Counted from the stretch's first letter, positions 14,517 to 23,047 are shown. The stretch is 52,437 nucleotides of DNA from Candidatus Iainarchaeum sp. (GCA_028686985.1 JAQUBA010000007.1:1-52437), one strand, 5' to 3'. A program made the numbers and translations. Notes: a model not told the origin generated them from the letters alone.

Positions 14517-14520
14517 TTTC

Positions 14521-15972
14521 CTACCTCGAGAAATCCAGCGTTCGCAACGCGTCCTGCTTAAGCTCAAGGACCGGGACCCTGCCGGGCGTGGGAATGTGCC
14601 CCTGCCTCAGCTGGAAGGCCGTGGTGCCCTGGAACGTGCCGGAGTTTATCACGAGCGTGCCGCGGTATTTCGTGTAGCCGTTCTTGTGCACGTGGCCGAA
14701 ATGGAGCACGTCCGGCTCCTTCTCTATGAGCATGTAGTCCATGCGCTCGGGGACAATCGCGTTGCCTCCGAAAATGGTGGACAGGTGGCGGCGCTTGAGG
14801 CACTCCACCATCACGTGCTCAGGCCTGTCGTATGAGAGCTTGGGCATGGAGGCAATCCAGGAGTCCGTGGAGGTGCCGTGGTAGATGAGGTGGTCCGAGC
14901 ATTCTATGGTCGCGTACGCTGGGCTGCCGATCAGATGGACGTCGCTCTTCACCATGTCGGTGGGGATTGCGGGCATGGGCTCGCCCCTGCGCACGGCGTC
15001 GTGGTTTCCGGGGCCCACTATCACCTCTATGTAATCCGGGAGCGAATTGACGAATGCGTCAAACTGCTCGTACTGCTTGTAGACGTCCTTTATGGTCAGC
15101 TCCCTCTCCTGGTTGGGGTAGATGCCTATCCCATCAACGAGGTCGCCGGCTATGGAGACGTATTTCACTTTCCCGGCGAGCTCGGGGTTGCCCCTGTTCC
15201 CGTGAAGCCAGTCCACGAACCCGTCAAGGTAGGGCTGGATGAAGTTGTTGCTGCCGAAATGGATGTCCGAAAGATATGCTATGGCAACGTCCTTCTCGCA
15301 CGCCTTGCGCTCGCGGGAGATGGGCAGGTCCGGGAACTCGAACTCTTCAACCACTATGAAGGCGTTGGTGACCTTCCCGAAAACGGCGATTATGTCGTCG
15401 CGCACGAGCATCTTCGCGCGCTCAAATGTTTTTTCCTCGCGCTGGGAGAATAAAATCTTGAATTTCCCTTCCAGGTCCTCCACGTTCATCAGGACATTAT
15501 TGTTCTTGGTCTGGCGGATGTCCGTTATCATGACTATGGATTTTACCTTCTGCCCCTCCACCTTCTTCATTTCGGTGAGCGCGGCTTCGGGGTATTTGGA
15601 TGAGTATGCGGTGAGCATGCGGGAGAGGCGCTGGAACCTGTCCCGGAAATATGCGACGAAATCGTCAACCGTGCCGCTGCCCCGCGACTTGCCGGTCACG
15701 TCCAGCTTCTCGTGGAAGCGGAGGGAGGGTTCGTATTCCTTTGCGAGCGGGCGGAAATCCGAGGAAGGGATGAATTTGGCCTTTTGCTCGGCCTCCAGGG
15801 GCTCCTCTTTTTTCTTTTCATTCTTTTGCCCTATGAGCAGTCTTACGTCCTCTTCGGTAATGAAATTCTTCTGGAGGGAAAGGAGTTCCTCCGCGGAGAT
15901 GGAAGAAGAATCAGCAAGCTTTTCCGCCTCCAGAGAAATCCTGACGCCCTTTTCCAGCAGCGCCTTCATCAT
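14521..15972 (-). CDS. polB: DNA polymerase D small subunit DP1 (3'-5' exonuclease)
   Basis: The 483-residue proofreading subunit of PolD. An N-terminal helical region is followed by an OB-fold part (about 150-240) and a calcineurin-like phosphoesterase domain with all metal motifs: LSDIHFGS, AGDLVDG, VGPGNHD and FGHVHKNGY. Unlike eukaryotic B subunits, the nuclease residues are intact. The start is one of two adjacent ATGs (15972 or 15969), two to five bases after the UPF0147 stop, so translation is coupled. It forms the order UPF0147-DP1-DP2. Confidence 0.95.
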   Translation of the reverse strand: MMKALLEKGVRISLEAEKLADSSSISAEELLSLQKNFITEEDVRLLIGQKNEKKKEEPLEAEQKAKFIPSSDFRPLAKEYEPSLRFHEKLDVTGKSRGSGTVDDFVAYFRDRFQRLSRMLTAYSSKYPEAALTEMKKVEGQKVKSIVMITDIRQTKNNNVLMNVEDLEGKFKILFSQREEKTFERAKMLVRDDIIAVFGKVTNAFIVVEEFEFPDLPISRERKACEKDVAIAYLSDIHFGSNNFIQPYLDGFVDWLHGNRGNPELAGKVKYVSIAGDLVDGIGIYPNQERELTIKDVYKQYEQFDAFVNSLPDYIEVIVGPGNHDAVRRGEPMPAIPTDMVKSDVHLIGSPAYATIECSDHLIYHGTSTDSWIASMPKLSYDRPEHVMVECLKRRHLSTIFGGNAIVPERMDYMLIEKEPDVLHFGHVHKNGYTKYRGTLVINSGTFQGTTAFQLRQGHIPTPGRVPVLELKQDALRTLDFSR

Positions 15973-15974
15973 CT

Positions 15975-16220
15975 TCACTTTTTGATGGACTCCAGGGCGC
16001 TGAGGATGTTCCATATCTGCATGCGCGCATGCTGGGGCATGTTCACATCCTCGCTGACGGACTCAATTGAGTAGATTGCGGCGCTAACGCGCACGGTCAG
16101 CTCGTCCGGGGAGGTGAGCCTCCCTTTCGCCTCCTCCAGGGCACGCCTTATGTTCTTTGGGACCGTGGTGTCCCCGGCAATGCCTTCAATGAGCCCGACG
16201 ATTTCATTTACGGATACCAT
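15975..16220 (-). CDS. UPF0147 family protein
   Basis: 81 residues, all-helical, with the archaeal UPF0147 pattern (VPKNIRRALEEAKGRL, MPQHARMQIWNILSALESI). The family has no established biochemical role. It is the first gene of the PolD cluster, with an AGGAGG site before the start, and its stop almost touches DP1. Co-expression with the replicative polymerase hints at a link to replication, but this is inference from position. Confidence 0.88.
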   Translation of the reverse strand: MVSVNEIVGLIEGIAGDTTVPKNIRRALEEAKGRLTSPDELTVRVSAAIYSIESVSEDVNMPQHARMQIWNILSALESIKK

Positions 16221-16350
16221 CTCATCATCCTCCTTAGTTGCCCGAAGGGCATAACAAGCAGAAGAGTATTGGGCGTAGGGATTTTTATTATTGCTTGAAC
16301 GCCCGTTCAGTTATCCTTTTTAATCAGGAGTAACGCTATTTATTTGGAAA

Positions 16351-16521
16351 GGGCCCGTAGCGCAGCCTGGACAGCGCGGCAGCCTTCTAACCGAACCGCG
16401 GAGGGGGACACCCCCCTCCCCAGTTTGAGGGTCCTCCTGACCCTCCCCCGCGCGGGAGGTTTTTGGAGATCCTTTTCGGGAAGGAAGCTGTAGGTCGTGG
16501 GTTCAAATCCCACCGGGCCCG
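16351..16521 (+). tRNA. tRNA-Arg (anticodon TCT) with a 96-base intron
   Basis: Exon 1 (16351-16389) and exon 2 (16486-16521) form a full cloverleaf. The acceptor GGGCCCG pairs with CGGGCCC and the D stem is GCGC/GCGC. The anticodon stem GCAGC/GCTGT closes loop CTTCTAA with anticodon TCT (16386-16388). The T arm is GTGGG-TTCAAAT-CCCAC and the discriminator base is G. The intron 16390-16485 sits at the canonical 37/38 position. A textbook bulge-helix-bulge is present: bulge TA|A, 4-bp helix CTTC/GAAG, bulge GA|A, flanked by CCGA/TCGG inside the intron. CCA is not encoded. The matching splicing endonuclease is encoded at 37966-39111. Confidence 0.95.
16390..16485 (+). other. Archaeal tRNA intron
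   Basis: A 96-base, very G+C-rich insert between positions 37 and 38 of tRNA-Arg. Complementary tracts (GGAGGGGG with CCCCCCTCCCC, then GAGGGTCCTCCTGACCCTC) allow strong internal hairpins. No conserved protein is encoded; any reading frame across it is incidental. Confidence 0.88.
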
Positions 16522-16560
16522 AAGAACGCAAAGGAATTTAATTGCGGAAGGATAAAATAA

Positions 16561-16878
16561 ATGGGTGTAAGGATGGCGGCCCCGGTTGAAAAGGAAAGGA
16601 GCGTGATGGACAGGGTGAGGGCTGGGGAGCTGACGCTCGCCGAAATCACGCCCGTGAGGGTTGGGGCGCCGGAGCGCACGGGCGGGTTCAAGGCGGAGGC
16701 GCCGCGGGAGGAGAGGGCTCCTGCGCGGGAGGAAAGGCCCGCGAAACGGAACCTGTCTGCGGAAAGGCCCGTGCGAAGCGAGGAATTTGACATCGCATTT
16801 GAAGAAGAGGCGAGCTCTCCGGCGCAGAAAAGCGCGGGCAAGAAAAAGAAGGGCGGGGACGAGGATTTCCTGTTCTAG
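16561..16878 (+). CDS. Small charged protein of unknown function
   Basis: 105 residues, mostly Glu, Arg, Ala and Lys, and probably largely disordered. A short N-terminal motif (MDRVRAGELTLAEITPVRVG) could form a helix-strand peptide, and the C-terminus ends in acidic and aromatic residues (GGDEDFLF) after a Lys-rich patch. An ATG at 16561 or 16573 could be the start; GGAAGGAT upstream favours the first. The layout (short motif, charged linker, aromatic tail) suggests an adaptor, but no family is recognised. Confidence 0.6.
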   Translation: MGVRMAAPVEKERSVMDRVRAGELTLAEITPVRVGAPERTGGFKAEAPREERAPAREERPAKRNLSAERPVRSEEFDIAFEEEASSPAQKSAGKKKKGGDEDFLF

Positions 16879-16915
16879 GGAAAGGGATATAATTTTCATC
16901 TTATCCTCTTAGTGC

Positions 16916-17749
16916 ATGCGGAAACGGCTTGTGAGGTTCGCGAGCGCGGGCATACCCATCCAGTGCGAGGGGGGGAACTTGGAGGCGGTGCAGTGCTCGC
17001 GCGATTTGGGGCTCGGCGCGTTTGAGCTGGAGTTCGTGCGCGGAGTGAAGATGAAGGAGGGGACTGCGCGGGAAATTGCGGCGAGCGCACGGAAGAATGA
17101 TGTTTTGATTTCATCGCATGCGCCGTATTACATAAACTGCTGCACGCAGGAGAAGGCGAAGGTGGCGGGGACCATAAGGCACATATTCTCCTCCGCGCAG
17201 GCGACGGGGTGGTGCGGGGGGACCATTACGGTGTTCCATCCTGGTTATTATCAAAAGTTGAGTAAAGAAGAGGCGTTCCAGGCCGCGAAGAAAGTGCTGC
17301 TGATGGTAAAGGAGAAAATGGACGCGCAGAAGGTGAAATGCATTCTTGGGGCGGAGACGGTCGGGAAGAAGAGCGCATTCGGAGGGTTGGGCGAGGTAAT
17401 CAGACTGCATGAGGAGCTGGGGTTCGTTTGGCCTGTGCTGGATTTCGCGCACCTTCTTGCGAGGGGGGACTTACCGTGCAAAACTGAGGAGGATTACAGG
17501 AAACTATTTGATATGGTGGAGAAAAAAGTGAAGGGCTATGGAAAGGATTTCCATTCGCACTTTTCATCAATAAAGTATGGCGAGAAGGGAGAGAGGAACC
17601 ATCTGCCAATTTCTGCTAATGTCCCGCCTTACAAGCCTTTGATGAAGATGCTGGCGGAGAACGGAATATCGGGGAGAGTGGTCTGTGAAAGCCCAAGGTT
17701 AGAGTATGATGCGCTAATCATGCAGAAGGAGTACCTGAAGCACCTGTGA
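16916..17749 (+). CDS. Endonuclease IV-like AP endonuclease (TIM barrel)
   Basis: A 277-residue member of the AP endonuclease family 2 fold, which cuts DNA at abasic sites in base-excision repair. Metal-binding motifs appear in the normal order: SSHAPYYIN, VFHPGYYQK, LGAETVGKKSAFGG, VLDFAHLLARGD, DFHSHFSSIKYGEKGERNHLPI and VCESPRLEYDA. The N-terminus is slightly unusual, with GIPIQCEGGNLEAVQ in place of the canonical start. Bacterial Nfo is of similar length, and archaeal homologues like this one are common. No operon partner is evident. Confidence 0.85.
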   Translation: MRKRLVRFASAGIPIQCEGGNLEAVQCSRDLGLGAFELEFVRGVKMKEGTAREIAASARKNDVLISSHAPYYINCCTQEKAKVAGTIRHIFSSAQATGWCGGTITVFHPGYYQKLSKEEAFQAAKKVLLMVKEKMDAQKVKCILGAETVGKKSAFGGLGEVIRLHEELGFVWPVLDFAHLLARGDLPCKTEEDYRKLFDMVEKKVKGYGKDFHSHFSSIKYGEKGERNHLPISANVPPYKPLMKMLAENGISGRVVCESPRLEYDALIMQKEYLKHL

Positions 17750-17768
17750 ATGGCACGAGTGTAATATA

Positions 17769-17778
17769 TTATAAATCT
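17769..17778 (+). promoter_or_regulatory. TATA box of the HtrA-like gene
   Basis: TTATAAATCT lies about 25 bases before the ATG at 17798. The predicted transcript would be nearly leaderless. Confidence 0.5.
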
Positions 17779-17797
17779 TAAATTCTTCCATTGGTGC

Positions 17798-19324
17798 ATG
17801 CAGGTTTGCCCGAAATGCGGAAGAAGGTCAAAAGGGGCGGAATTCTGCCCGCATTGCGGGACTCCCTTTGAGCACCCTATGGCGGGCGGGCAGCCCCCGG
17901 CGCAGCCGGCTCCGCAGGCACCGAAGCAGGGCGGCACCCCGCTTCTCACATACGCGCTTGCGGGGGTGCTGGTCATGGCGGCGCTGATATTCATATTCGT
18001 GCTGGGCGGCATCGGGTTCGTAGTGCTCCTGCTGCAGTCGGGCACGCCAACAACCATGCAGATTTCCGCGCCGGCGCATGCCGACGTTAATTCAACCATT
18101 CCTATAAGCGCCACGCTCATGGACAGCATGGGAAACCCCGTCCCTGGCAAGACGATAACCTTTGATTACGGCAACCATGCCACGGCAGTAACCAATTCAA
18201 ACGGAGTCGCCCGCGCGAGCATCGTGCTTAACCAGATAGGCACGTGGCAGATAGTAGCGAGGTTTGCGGGGGATACCGCCTACCTGTCTTCTCTCACGGC
18301 AAGGAACGTGAGTATCACCCCGCCTTCGTGCTACGACGGGACTGTGGTGGGCGGGTGCAATGGAAATGGATTTTATTGCAGCGAGAACAGGAGCCTCGCC
18401 TACGATTGCGCGGCGTGCGGCTGCTCGGGAAATCGGGTGTGCTATGACAATTACTGCATGAGCGACGAGGAGAGGACCGGATTCCTGATAGACGACCTGC
18501 AGGAGAGCATGGTGTACGTGGCGCACACGTACGCGACGGGCTCAGGTGTGATAATCGCACAGGACGGCACCCATACGTTCGTCCTGACAAACAGGCATGT
18601 TGTCGCGGACGCGGACAGGATTTCGGACGTGCATGTGACGCTGCGCGACCAGCAGACAATCCCCGCGAGCGACATACTTGTTGCGCCCTTTGGCATGGAC
18701 CTTGCGATAATCGCCTTGCTAGGGACGTACGGGGAGCCCGTGAGCGTCAATATATCCACTCCCATCTACCAGGGCCAGGCGGTCATGGCGCTGGGCTCTC
18801 CGCTGGGGTTGCAGGGGAGTGTATCCAACGGGATAGTCTCAAATGTCATCTATGATTATACGGACAGCGATTACAGGTACATTGCGCTGCAGACGGACGC
18901 GGCGATAAACCCGGGCAACAGCGGCGGAGGGCTGTTCCTCAAGAGCACCGGGACCCTGATAGGCATAAACACGTTCGTCCTTCCGTCTGAGTACGGGGCG
19001 GAGGGGCTGGGGTTCGCGATAGATGTGAGGTCAATAGACGAATTGCCCGCGCCGGACCAGTGGCAGGGATTTGTTCCGACGCCGAAATGCTCGGATGGAA
19101 CTCCGTACAATTCGTGCTCTGTGAACACTCCTGGCAAGTACTGCTCCGGAGGCAGATTGCGGGATGATTGCACCAGGTGCGGCTGCGCTGCGGGATATTC
19201 CTGCCCGGGCAATGGCGTATGCTTCATATGCAGGCCGGGCTATTCCGCGTGGCAGACGCCCGAGGGCAGGGGGTTCTGCTGCCCCAATGGCAGGGTGGGG
19301 TATGACGACGGCACATGCAGTTAG
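17798..19324 (+). CDS. Membrane-anchored HtrA-like serine protease with zinc ribbon and Cys-rich modules
   Basis: 508 residues with an unusual domain chain. A cytoplasmic zinc ribbon (CPKCG at 4-8, CPHCG at 17-21) and a Pro/Ala linker lead to one membrane helix (49-80). A Big/Ig-like domain (about 86-172) follows, then a Cys-rich module (178-220), a trypsin-like protease (about 235-415) and a second Cys-rich module (431-507). The catalytic triad fits His267 (LTNRHVV), Asp301 (GMDLAII) and Ser375 (NPGNSGGGL). No PDZ domain is seen; the Cys-rich C-terminus takes its place. The protease would face outside the cell, perhaps in surface protein quality control or processing. The start follows a TATA box closely. 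Confidence 0.87.
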   Translation: MQVCPKCGRRSKGAEFCPHCGTPFEHPMAGGQPPAQPAPQAPKQGGTPLLTYALAGVLVMAALIFIFVLGGIGFVVLLLQSGTPTTMQISAPAHADVNSTIPISATLMDSMGNPVPGKTITFDYGNHATAVTNSNGVARASIVLNQIGTWQIVARFAGDTAYLSSLTARNVSITPPSCYDGTVVGGCNGNGFYCSENRSLAYDCAACGCSGNRVCYDNYCMSDEERTGFLIDDLQESMVYVAHTYATGSGVIIAQDGTHTFVLTNRHVVADADRISDVHVTLRDQQTIPASDILVAPFGMDLAIIALLGTYGEPVSVNISTPIYQGQAVMALGSPLGLQGSVSNGIVSNVIYDYTDSDYRYIALQTDAAINPGNSGGGLFLKSTGTLIGINTFVLPSEYGAEGLGFAIDVRSIDELPAPDQWQGFVPTPKCSDGTPYNSCSVNTPGKYCSGGRLRDDCTRCGCAAGYSCPGNGVCFICRPGYSAWQTPEGRGFCCPNGRVGYDDGTCS

Positions 19325-19401
19325 GGGCGTCGTGGAAGCGGGCGGTATTGTAACCATGGTTACATGCAAAATCTAATTAACCTATTTTTCTATCTATAGG
19401 C

Positions 19402-21117
19402 ATGCTATTCCACAAGCTCGCGAAAGTTTTTGAGGTAATAGAATCCAAAAGCGGGCGGCTGGAGATGACCGGGCTCCTTGCGGAACTATTCAAGGAAGCG
19501 AGCGCGGAGGAGGCGGAGAGGATTGCATACATAGTAGAAGGGGAGCTTCTTCCCCCATATATGGGGGTGGACATGGGGATTGGCGAGAAGTTCGTCCTGC
19601 AGGCGATTTCCGAGGGCAGCGGATATTCTCGGAAGGAAGTTGAGAAGGAGTTTGAGGCGATTGGGGATTTGGGGGGCGTTGCCGAAAAACTGCTCACCGG
19701 GAAGAAGCAGCAGTCCCTGCACTCGGAGCAGCTCACCATCGCATATGTGTACGCAGCGCTGATGAAGATTGCGAAATCCTCCGGGAAGGGGAGCCAGGAG
19801 GAGAAGATAAAGCGGCTGGTGGAGCTGTACCACAACTCCAAGCCCCTTGAGGCGAGGTACATCACGAGGTTTGTGCTGGGGCAGCTGCGGCTGGGGGTGG
19901 GCGGGCCCACCATTCTTGATGCATTGAGCTTTTCCGAGAAAGGGGACAAGAGCCTGCGTGAGGGGTTGGACCACGCGTATAATCTATGCTCGGACATTGG
20001 GTATGTCGCGAGGAAATTCAAGGAGCATCCGCACAGGATGGGCGAGTTCAAGATGGAGGTTTTCAAGCCAATAATGCCGGCGCTCGCGGAGAGATTGGCG
20101 AACGCCGGGGAGATTGTCAAGAGGCTGGGGAAGTGCGCGGTGGAGAGCAAATACGACGGCTTCCGCATGTCCGTCCACAAGAAGGGCGGGAGGGTGGAGA
20201 TATTTTCGCGGAGGCTGGAAAGGATCACCCCCTCTTTCCCGGACGTGGTGAAGGCGGTGGAGAAGCTGAAGCCGGAAGAGATTATTTTTGAGGGGGAGGC
20301 GCTCGCCTTCAACGAGAAGGAGAAGAAATTCTATTCGTTCCAGGAGACCATGCACAGGAGGAGGAAATACGGGGTGGAGGAAGCGAGCGGGAAATACCCG
20401 CTGCACCTGTATGTGTTTGACTTGCATTATCTTGATGGAAAGGATTATACCGGGAAAACGTATGCGGAAAGGAGGAAGGCATTGGAAAAGATTTTCCCGA
20501 AAGGGAACCTCATGCTCAGCGACATGAAGGTCGTGGACACTGCGGACGAGCTGCAGGGGCTGTTTGACAAGGCGCTGGGGATGGGGCTGGAAGGCATAAT
20601 CGCGAAGGACCTGAAGGCGCCTTATACGGCTGGCAAGAGAAAATTCGCCTGGATAAAGCTGAAGAAATCCTATGGGAAGACGATGGATACCGTGGATGCG
20701 CTCATAGTCGGGTATTACAGGGGGAAGGGGTCGCGCACGGAATTCGGGTTCGGAGGATTGCTGGTTGCCGTATATAATGAGAAGAAGGAGAGGTTTGAGA
20801 CGATTGCGAAGGTGGGGAGCGGATTCACCGAGGAGGAGATGGGGAAGTTCGCGGAGGAGCTGGGAAAGATGAAGACGAAGAATGCCCCTGCGGACCTGGA
20901 TTACAAACTGGAGCCGGACTTCTGGGTGAAGCCGAAAATAGTGGTGGAGATAGCTTATGATAATATAACAAAATCACCTGTGCACACCTGCGGCGAGGAA
21001 GAGGGGAAGGGATTTGCATTGCGCTTTCCCCGTCTTGTGCGCATAAGGGATGACAAGGGGCCGTATGATGTGACGACTACCAAGGAAGTGCGGGGGATGT
21101 ACAAGCAAGCTGGTTAG
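19402..21117 (+). CDS. lig: ATP-dependent DNA ligase
   Basis: A 571-residue archaeal/eukaryal type DNA ligase that seals Okazaki fragments and repair nicks. An N-terminal all-helical DNA-binding domain (to about residue 215) is followed by the nucleotidyltransferase core with KYDGFR and adenylated lysine K250. The later core motifs EIIFEGEALAF, EGIIAKDLKAPYTAG and FAWIKLKKSYG come next, and then an OB domain. The length is typical. It overlaps the convergent vapC gene by four bases. PolD and RNase HII, its usual partners in lagging-strand maturation, are also in this window. Confidence 0.96.
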   Translation: MLFHKLAKVFEVIESKSGRLEMTGLLAELFKEASAEEAERIAYIVEGELLPPYMGVDMGIGEKFVLQAISEGSGYSRKEVEKEFEAIGDLGGVAEKLLTGKKQQSLHSEQLTIAYVYAALMKIAKSSGKGSQEEKIKRLVELYHNSKPLEARYITRFVLGQLRLGVGGPTILDALSFSEKGDKSLREGLDHAYNLCSDIGYVARKFKEHPHRMGEFKMEVFKPIMPALAERLANAGEIVKRLGKCAVESKYDGFRMSVHKKGGRVEIFSRRLERITPSFPDVVKAVEKLKPEEIIFEGEALAFNEKEKKFYSFQETMHRRRKYGVEEASGKYPLHLYVFDLHYLDGKDYTGKTYAERRKALEKIFPKGNLMLSDMKVVDTADELQGLFDKALGMGLEGIIAKDLKAPYTAGKRKFAWIKLKKSYGKTMDTVDALIVGYYRGKGSRTEFGFGGLLVAVYNEKKERFETIAKVGSGFTEEEMGKFAEELGKMKTKNAPADLDYKLEPDFWVKPKIVVEIAYDNITKSPVHTCGEEEGKGFALRFPRLVRIRDDKGPYDVTTTKEVRGMYKQAG

Positions 21118-21485
21118 ATGAACCTCAGCCCTTCCACCCCCTCGTAGGGCGCGCGGTTCTTCGTATAAAGCCAGGCCCCGTTCTCTATGCAGATTGCGGA
21201 GTTCATCAACTCCCTCATGCCGATTTCCATCTTCTGGGCCTGGATGGATTCATGTATCCTGTTTGCGCGGAGGGCGGCCTTCTTCTCAAATGGGAGAAGG
21301 GTGAGGTTGTCTAAGATTGGCAGGACCCTGCCCTTCTTCTTTATCGCGGAAACTAATTCAAAGAATGTGAGCGATGTGATGGAGAGCTCGTCGTTGTCCA
21401 CGTAATGGCGGATTTTCGCCACGGCCGCCTTGTGTCCCTTGAGGAAATCCAGCACGACATCGGTGTCAAGGCATATCTTAGTCAT
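21114..21485 (-). CDS. vapC: VapC-like PIN-domain toxin
   Basis: A 123-residue PIN-domain ribonuclease. The N-terminal acidic pair is in CLDTDVVLDFL (Asp7, Asp9), the Glu is in TFFELVSAI near residue 43, and the C-terminal part ends with WLYTKNRAPYEGVEGL. The usual third Asp position appears as RELMNSA, with Glu or Asn instead of Asp, so activity is not certain. The gene overlaps its upstream antitoxin by eight bases, the normal VapBC layout. Confidence 0.82.
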   Translation of the reverse strand: MTKICLDTDVVLDFLKGHKAAVAKIRHYVDNDELSITSLTFFELVSAIKKKGRVLPILDNLTLLPFEKKAALRANRIHESIQAQKMEIGMRELMNSAICIENGAWLYTKNRAPYEGVEGLRFI

Positions 21486-21699
21486 GCTTCCACCCCTTCC
21501 TGGAGAACATGGAGGAATTCCTGTCTACGTCCCCCTCGTCTATGACTCCGACAAAATCAAGCAAACCCTTCTTGCGCACGTTATTTTCCTTGAGAAGATG
21601 GTCTATGGCCTCGCTGAAACTCATCCCGTTCTTTATCTTCAGGTCGCTGAGCTGCGCGTAAACGTCATCGCGGATGGTTATTACGCGGACCATGCGCAT
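21478..21699 (-). CDS. vapB: VapB-like antitoxin
   Basis: A 73-residue protein with an N-terminal strand-helix-helix typical of archaeal VapB antitoxins (RVITIRDDVYAQLSDLKIKNGMSFSEAIDHLL) and a polar C-terminus that would wrap the toxin. The start may be the ATG at 21699 or at 21693. An imperfect palindrome and a TATA-like CATATAAATG lie just upstream, consistent with autoregulation. Confidence 0.78.
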   Translation of the reverse strand: MRMVRVITIRDDVYAQLSDLKIKNGMSFSEAIDHLLKENNVRKKGLLDFVGVIDEGDVDRNSSMFSRKGWKHD

Positions 21700-21715
21700 G
21701 TATACAGTAAATACA
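21699..21715. promoter_or_regulatory. Inverted repeat at the vapBC promoter
   Basis: TGTAT (21699-21703) and ATACA (21711-21715) are 5-bp inverted arms separated by seven bases, directly in front of vapB. This is a plausible operator for the antitoxin-toxin complex. Confidence 0.4.
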
Positions 21716-21800
21716 TTTATATGTTTATCTTCGGTGCGGCAAAAAGAAGTGGATGGGAGTAAAAGAATGCGGAAGAAAACCCCACGTCGTAAAATAAAAA

Positions 21801-21810
21801 CTATTTAAAG
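21801..21810 (+). promoter_or_regulatory. TATA box of ftsZ1
   Basis: CTATTTAAAG is about 45 bases before the ftsZ1 ATG. A strong GGTGA ribosome-binding site (21836-21840) follows. Confidence 0.5.
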
Positions 21811-21846
21811 ATGCCGAGCGGGATTTTTCCTACAAGGTGAATAGAT

Positions 21847-22926
21847 ATGGACGACCTTATAAAATCTGTAGTGGGGGAATCCGCGCCAAAAGCGACGGAA
21901 TCCGAGGACATGAGCTCCGAGAGCATTAAAATCGTGACTGTCGGCGCTGGCGGTGCGGGCAACAACACCATAAACCGGCTCATAAAGACCGGGGTGAAGG
22001 GAACCGAGCTTGTCGCGGTGAACACGGACAAGCAGCACCTCAACCAGATACACGAGAGGTCAAAGAAGGTGCTCATCGGCAGGAGCATAACCAAGGGCCT
22101 GGGTGCAGGGGGCTACCCGGACGTGGGCGCCAAGGCCGCGGAAGTGGACAAGGCGCTCCTTGAGAGAGAGCTCGAGGGTGCACACCTGGTCTTCATATGC
22201 GCAGGCATGGGAGGGGGCACGGGCGGCGGCGCTGCGCCAATCATTGCGCAGATTGCGAAGGAGCAGGGCGCGATTACCGTTGCGATGGTCACCTACCCGT
22301 TCGCCCTGGAGAGGGCGAGGAGGAAGAAGGCGGACGAAAGCATCGCAAAGCTCAGGCAGCACTGCGACTCCGTGATTATAATAGACAACAACAGGCTCGT
22401 GCAGTTGGTGCCGAACCTGCCCATGACCGAGGCGTTCGCGGTTGCGGACGAGATTCTCGCGAGGGCGATCTCCGGCCTCGTCTGGACGATTACCCAGCCG
22501 TCCCTCATTAACATAGACTTCGCGGATGTGAGGTCAATCATGCAGGGCGGCGGAGTGGGCTTCATCGCGGTCGGTGAGGGCAAGGGCACGGACAAGGTCT
22601 CTGCGGCTGCGGAGGCGGTCATAAAGAACAGGCTGCTGGACGTGGACTTCGAGGGCGCGAAGGGTGCGCTCATCCACATCTCCGGAGGCTCGGACCTATC
22701 GCTCGGCGACGCGATAAAGGCTGGCGAGATAATCACCGAGAAGATGGACCCGGAGGCCAACGTGAAGTGGGGCGCCAGGATCATGCAGAACTACGATGGG
22801 AAGCTTGAGATAGTCGCCATCGTTACCGGCGTGAAGGGCGCATCCATACTCGGCTCCAACATGTCTGGGGACACCCAGGAGACCGGGTTCCCGACCTTCA
22901 GTGGCGACCTGGACATGCTCGGCTGA
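21847..22926 (+). CDS. ftsZ1: Cell division GTPase FtsZ (first copy)
   Basis: A 359-residue tubulin-like GTPase that polymerises at the division site. GTP-binding motifs are GAGGAGNNTINRL, NTDKQHL and the tubulin signature GMGGGTGGGAAP. The T7 catalytic loop NIDFADVRSIM carries the acidic residues needed for hydrolysis. The short N-terminal extension (DDLIKSVVGESA) resembles the one in the second copy. No bacterial-style C-terminal FtsA/ZipA tail is visible; the end is PTFSGDLDMLG. A terminator separates it from ftsZ2, so the two copies can be regulated independently. The ftsZ1/ftsZ2 label is by gene order only. Confidence 0.93.
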   Translation: MDDLIKSVVGESAPKATESEDMSSESIKIVTVGAGGAGNNTINRLIKTGVKGTELVAVNTDKQHLNQIHERSKKVLIGRSITKGLGAGGYPDVGAKAAEVDKALLERELEGAHLVFICAGMGGGTGGGAAPIIAQIAKEQGAITVAMVTYPFALERARRKKADESIAKLRQHCDSVIIIDNNRLVQLVPNLPMTEAFAVADEILARAISGLVWTITQPSLINIDFADVRSIMQGGGVGFIAVGEGKGTDKVSAAAEAVIKNRLLDVDFEGAKGALIHISGGSDLSLGDAIKAGEIITEKMDPEANVKWGARIMQNYDGKLEIVAIVTGVKGASILGSNMSGDTQETGFPTFSGDLDMLG

Positions 22927-22938
22927 AGTTTTGCGATT

Positions 22939-22966
22939 GGGGGGCTGCTGTCCCCCCTCTTTTTAA
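22939..22966 (+). terminator. Terminator after ftsZ1
   Basis: GGGGGG (22939-22944) and CCCCCC (22952-22957) form a stem with loop CTGCTGT, followed by repeated T-runs (CTCTTTTTAATTTTT). Confidence 0.7.
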
Positions 22967-23009
22967 TTTTTATTTTGATTTTTGCCTGATTTTCCGCGTT
23001 CCACAATTC

Positions 23010-23019
23010 ATTATAAATC
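23010..23019 (+). promoter_or_regulatory. TATA box of ftsZ2
   Basis: ATTATAAATC is about 35 bases before the ATG at 23048. A second A/T block, CCTATAAATA, lies further downstream. Confidence 0.5.
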
Positions 23020-23047
23020 TAATCCTATAAATAATGGCGGTGCTCAT

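Noticed and set aside
16340-16531. Short open frame across the tRNA-Arg (RSSGPVGFEPTT-type peptide)
   Set aside because: This peptide is the usual false translation of a tRNA; the region is an intron-containing tRNA.
21766-21807. 13-residue basic ORF before ftsZ1
   Set aside because: It covers the ftsZ1 TATA box and has no ribosome-binding site at a good distance.
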